Source: Thiomargarita sp. (GTDB lineage: Bacteria > Pseudomonadota > Gammaproteobacteria > Beggiatoales > Beggiatoaceae). From it: a stretch of 9,320 bases of DNA. Position 1 is the stretch's first letter, and each line of letters starts with the position of its first letter. Position numbers and translations under genes: made by a program. A model generated the notes under the pieces. That model was not told the origin of the DNA, did not search any database, and saw only the letters and a program-made list of their open reading frames with translations. The stretch spans positions 1 to 9,320 of the forward strand of contig DAOVZS010000075.1 in NCBI GenBank assembly GCA_030635005.1, written 5' to 3'. Below are positions 7,129 through 9,320 of this stretch, in pieces.

Positions 7129-9015
7129 ATGTTTAAACCTTTAGCCATGCAACATATTTCACTTAAAGTATTGAGTGAAGATGTGCCTTTAACAGCACAA
7201 GTGTTAGCAGAATGTGGTCTTTTTCATCCTGAAGCAAGTGACGTATTCGCAGAACATTTACCTGAACGTCTTGGAGAAACATTTCATCAGATCTTTAGCA
7301 TAGCACATAGCCGTTTTAATAAAATTTTAGCACGCTTCCCAATAATACAGTCTCCTTTAACTTATCGTACTGTCAGCCTTTCAGAATTAGAACAGGTTAA
7401 TCAGCAATTGGGTGATATTTGGCAAGCAATTTCGCAATTAGAAGAAAAACTACATCAGCATCATGAACAACAGACATATTTTAAACAATTACTGGAAACG
7501 CTCAAAATATTTTCTGGATTGGATGTTGATTTAAAGCTCTTTCAAAAATCAACACATTTTTTAAATTTACATATTGGAACTGTATCCGTAGATACGCTTG
7601 AACATCTTGAAGAAGCGATGGCTTTAGCAAGCCATTTCCTCACTATTTTTCAACGTAATGAACAGAGTGTCTCTTTTGTAGTGGCAGGTCCTTTAGAACA
7701 TCAAGATAAAGTACGTGCTATTTTAGAACATGCTGATTTTCAAGCTTTGAATATTCCACCCGAATTTCACAAGCATCCCCAACAAGTTCATGCTGATTTA
7801 ACGGCACACCTTGTACTGTTACAAAAACATATAGAGAAGGTGAAGGTCACTATTCAGGCGTTATCTGAAAAACATAAATTGAGTTTAGTACAGGCTTCTC
7901 ACATTTTAAACAATGCGGCTGCATACGCAGAACTCTCCAAAAATTTAAGAGGACGGGGACATTTAGCGTTAATTGAAGGTTGGATGCCTACATATAAAGT
8001 CTCTCAGTTAGAAGATGAACTGAGTCAACAACTTAAATCACCTTTTGTATTAAATACGCGTACACCCGCTGCATCAGAATATGCACATGTGCCGTCATTA
8101 ATACGCCATCATCGATTGTTTGCCCCCTTTATGACACTGGTGAAAAATTATGGCACGCCACGTTATGGAGAATTTGATCCCACACTGTTATTTACAGTGA
8201 CATTTTTACTGATGTTTGGTACGATGTTTGGCGATGTAGGGCATGGTGCTTTGATTGCAGGAGCGGGGTGGTATTGGCGTGATACATTGAAAACATTTAC
8301 CCCCTTTTTTATAACGGCGGGACTTTCTTCCATGTTTTTTGGTTTTTTATATGGGAGTATTTTTGGTTATGAAGAAGTTTTATTGCCCGCCTTATGGATA
8401 TCGCCTATTCACAATCCTAATATCATGTTAAAGGTGGCACTTTATTGGGGCATTGGGTTTATTTTATTAGCCACATTGCTGACGGTGATGAATCGATGGC
8501 ATGCGGGTGAATATGCGGATGCACTGTTTAATAATACAGGAATTTCTGGTATCTTGTTGTATTTAGGCGGTTTTTATGCAGCACAACAATGGATGCTCTA
8601 TGATATTTTTGAATATGATCAACAACTGGCTGTGTTATTGCCATTGTTCATTATTTTAGGCTATAAATGGATTATCAATAAATTATCTTTTGGAGAGCGT
8701 TTTCTGGTCACCCTCATTGAAGGTTTAGAATCTGTAATCAACTATCTTGCCAATACCCTTTCATTTTTACGTGTCGCAGCTTTCAGTCTTAATCATGCTG
8801 CCTTAGCCATCGCCGTCTTTACCTTAGCTAATATGATAGACAATCCTGCTCATTGGTTAGTTATTATTTTAGGGAACCTTTTCATTGTGATCGTAGAAGG
8901 GGCGATTGTGACGATTCAAGTCTTACGTTTAGAGTATTATGAGGGTTTTTCACGTTTTTTCAGTGGGGATGGACGTGCATTTCATCCCTTGACGATTGGA
9001 TTGCATCAAAAATAA
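7129..9015 (+). CDS. V/A-type ATPase membrane subunit I (subunit a)
   Basis: Subunit I (NtpI/AtpI, the a subunit) is the stator half-channel that passes ions to the rotating K (c) ring of V/A-type ATPases. The 628 residues fit bacterial homologues. Residues 1 to about 345 form the cytoplasmic arm, with helical, probably coiled-coil stretches near 83-125 and 222-255. The membrane half begins at the family signature YGTPRYGEFDPT (341-352), followed by FGTMFGDVGHG at 363-373. About seven hydrophobic segments follow, near 352-380, 391-413, 433-454, 470-488, 499-516, 541-568 and 574-598. In TLSFLRVAAFSLNHAAL, R548 matches the essential channel arginine of yeast Vph1. The C-terminus has the usual LEYYEGFSRFFSGDGRAFHPL. 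No other ATPase subunit gene is adjacent: hsp70 lies upstream and repeats lie downstream. Ion specificity cannot be read from this subunit. Confidence 0.92.
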   Translation: MFKPLAMQHISLKVLSEDVPLTAQVLAECGLFHPEASDVFAEHLPERLGETFHQIFSIAHSRFNKILARFPIIQSPLTYRTVSLSELEQVNQQLGDIWQAISQLEEKLHQHHEQQTYFKQLLETLKIFSGLDVDLKLFQKSTHFLNLHIGTVSVDTLEHLEEAMALASHFLTIFQRNEQSVSFVVAGPLEHQDKVRAILEHADFQALNIPPEFHKHPQQVHADLTAHLVLLQKHIEKVKVTIQALSEKHKLSLVQASHILNNAAAYAELSKNLRGRGHLALIEGWMPTYKVSQLEDELSQQLKSPFVLNTRTPAASEYAHVPSLIRHHRLFAPFMTLVKNYGTPRYGEFDPTLLFTVTFLLMFGTMFGDVGHGALIAGAGWYWRDTLKTFTPFFITAGLSSMFFGFLYGSIFGYEEVLLPALWISPIHNPNIMLKVALYWGIGFILLATLLTVMNRWHAGEYADALFNNTGISGILLYLGGFYAAQQWMLYDIFEYDQQLAVLLPLFIILGYKWIINKLSFGERFLVTLIEGLESVINYLANTLSFLRVAAFSLNHAALAIAVFTLANMIDNPAHWLVIILGNLFIVIVEGAIVTIQVLRLEYYEGFSRFFSGDGRAFHPLTIGLHQK

Positions 9016-9024
9016 AGGAAAGGG

Positions 9025-9090
9025 CGCAAACCTAGGGTAATGTCCATTGTCGCATTAAACCGATGGTATTCACCCACGCTCGCAAACCTA
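9025..9090 (+). repeat. Direct repeat CGCAAACCTA, two copies
   Basis: CGCAAACCTA occurs at 9025-9034 and again at 9081-9090, 56 bp apart. The two continue as GGG and TGG. They lie directly after the subunit I stop, in sequence distinctly richer in GC than the neighbouring genes. They look like parts of a dispersed non-coding element rather than gene remnants. Confidence 0.5.
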
Positions 9091-9117
9091 TGGCGCTGCC
9101 CCAGGCTGATATATGTC

Positions 9118-9130
9118 GCTCTTTCAGGGC
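9118..9130 (+). repeat. Small hairpin in the right repeat mosaic
   Basis: GCTCT-TTC-AGGGC pairs over five positions with one G-T pair. It sits between the direct repeats and the truncated palindromic element, and I read it as part of the same repeat mosaic. Confidence 0.35.
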
Positions 9131-9155
9131 TTCTTCTCGTTCCCAACCTCTGGTT
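9131..9155 (+). repeat. Truncated copy of the palindromic repeat
   Basis: These 25 bases equal the reverse complement of 45-69 exactly. The match stops after the first four bases of the right hairpin arm (GGTT). The left copy continues GGGAATG, but here CACTGCC follows, so the hairpin is lost. It is a broken relic or a recombination junction beside the complete copy at 9202. Confidence 0.75.
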
Positions 9156-9201
9156 CACTGCCATTAACTTAATATGTAACTCATTGAAATTAAACAAAAA
9201 T

Positions 9202-9271
9202 TTCTCGTTCCCACGCGCCAGCGTGGGAATGCCTACCACAACGCGCTGCGTTGTAGGACGCAGCGCGTCCT
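9202..9271 (+). repeat. Palindromic intergenic repeat, right copy
   Basis: This is a plus-strand relative of the left-end element, starting TTCTCGTTCCC. The hairpin at 9208-9229 has 9-bp perfect arms (TTCCCACGC/GCGTGGGAA) and a GCCA loop. Two 7-bp hairpins follow: 9238-9254 (ACAACGC/GCGTTGT, loop GCT) and 9255-9271 (AGGACGC/GCGTCCT, loop AGC). The last two are nearly complementary to each other, so one 11-bp stem (9241-9251 with 9258-9268) is an alternative fold. The element lies about 190 bp past the subunit I stop. Confidence 0.8.
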
Positions 9272-9320
9272 TTGCTCGCACGTGTCATAATATCATTAGT
9301 CTTTATATGTTTTCTTGTTC

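Larger units (their letters stand above)
9016..9320. other. Gene-free right end made of repeats
   Basis: This 305-bp stretch holds the direct repeat, the small hairpin, the truncated element and the complete palindromic element listed separately. Long open frames run on both strands (9006-9281 minus; 9040 to the window end plus), but they follow the repeats and show no ribosome binding site or recognisable domain. The last 50 bases are AT-rich and show nothing I can identify. Confidence 0.6.

Noticed and set aside
9131..9271. Possible CRISPR array
   Set aside because: The two palindromic units are not identical, are unequal in length and have no regular spacers. No cas gene is present, and the pattern fits a dispersed hairpin repeat.
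9006..9281. Minus-strand open frame of 91 codons
   Set aside because: It runs antisense through repeat DNA and overlaps the end of the ATPase subunit gene. It contains the hairpin elements and has no recognisable domain or ribosome binding site.

Overview
The window looks like a chromosomal segment from a low-GC gammaproteobacterium. AcnB and Psd follow the E. coli proteins almost block by block, and an Rnf-type redox pair is present. The palindromic repeats at both ends (stems built on TTCCCA.../...TGGGAA and GACGC/GCGTC) resemble ones I recall from filamentous sulfur bacteria of the Beggiatoa/Thiotrichales type. That placement is recollection plus inference, not a search result.

Layout. 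Bases 1-133 hold a palindromic repeat and a hairpin at the 3' end of rnfG. From 7026 down to 130 five genes lie on the minus strand, in transcription order: an unusual Hsp70-family chaperone, acnB (aconitase B), psd (phosphatidylserine decarboxylase), rnfD and rnfG. rnfD and rnfG overlap by 4 bp. acnB, psd and rnfDG are spaced by about 50 bp or less and may be partly co-transcribed. acnB has its own good promoter, with a perfect 17-bp palindrome over the -35 box. On the plus strand a single gene (7129-9015) encodes the membrane subunit I/a of a V/A-type ATPase, divergent from hsp70 across a 102-bp region with overlapping -10 boxes. Bases 9016-9320 hold no convincing gene but a mosaic of repeats, including one truncated and one complete palindromic element.

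Function. The genes share a theme of energy metabolism and the membrane: a TCA-cycle enzyme, the last step of phosphatidylethanolamine synthesis, two flavin-carrying Rnf subunits and an ion-translocating ATPase subunit. Both multi-subunit complexes are represented only by fragments of their usual gene sets: rnfD-rnfG without A, B, C or E in view, and ATPase subunit I without A, B, D, E or K in view. The partners must be encoded elsewhere or be absent.

I did not find a clearly new biological system. The most interesting points are the rearranged Hsp70, the isolated rnfDG pair and ATPase subunit, the acnB operator-like palindrome, and the repeats at both ends, whose stems differ by compensating base changes.
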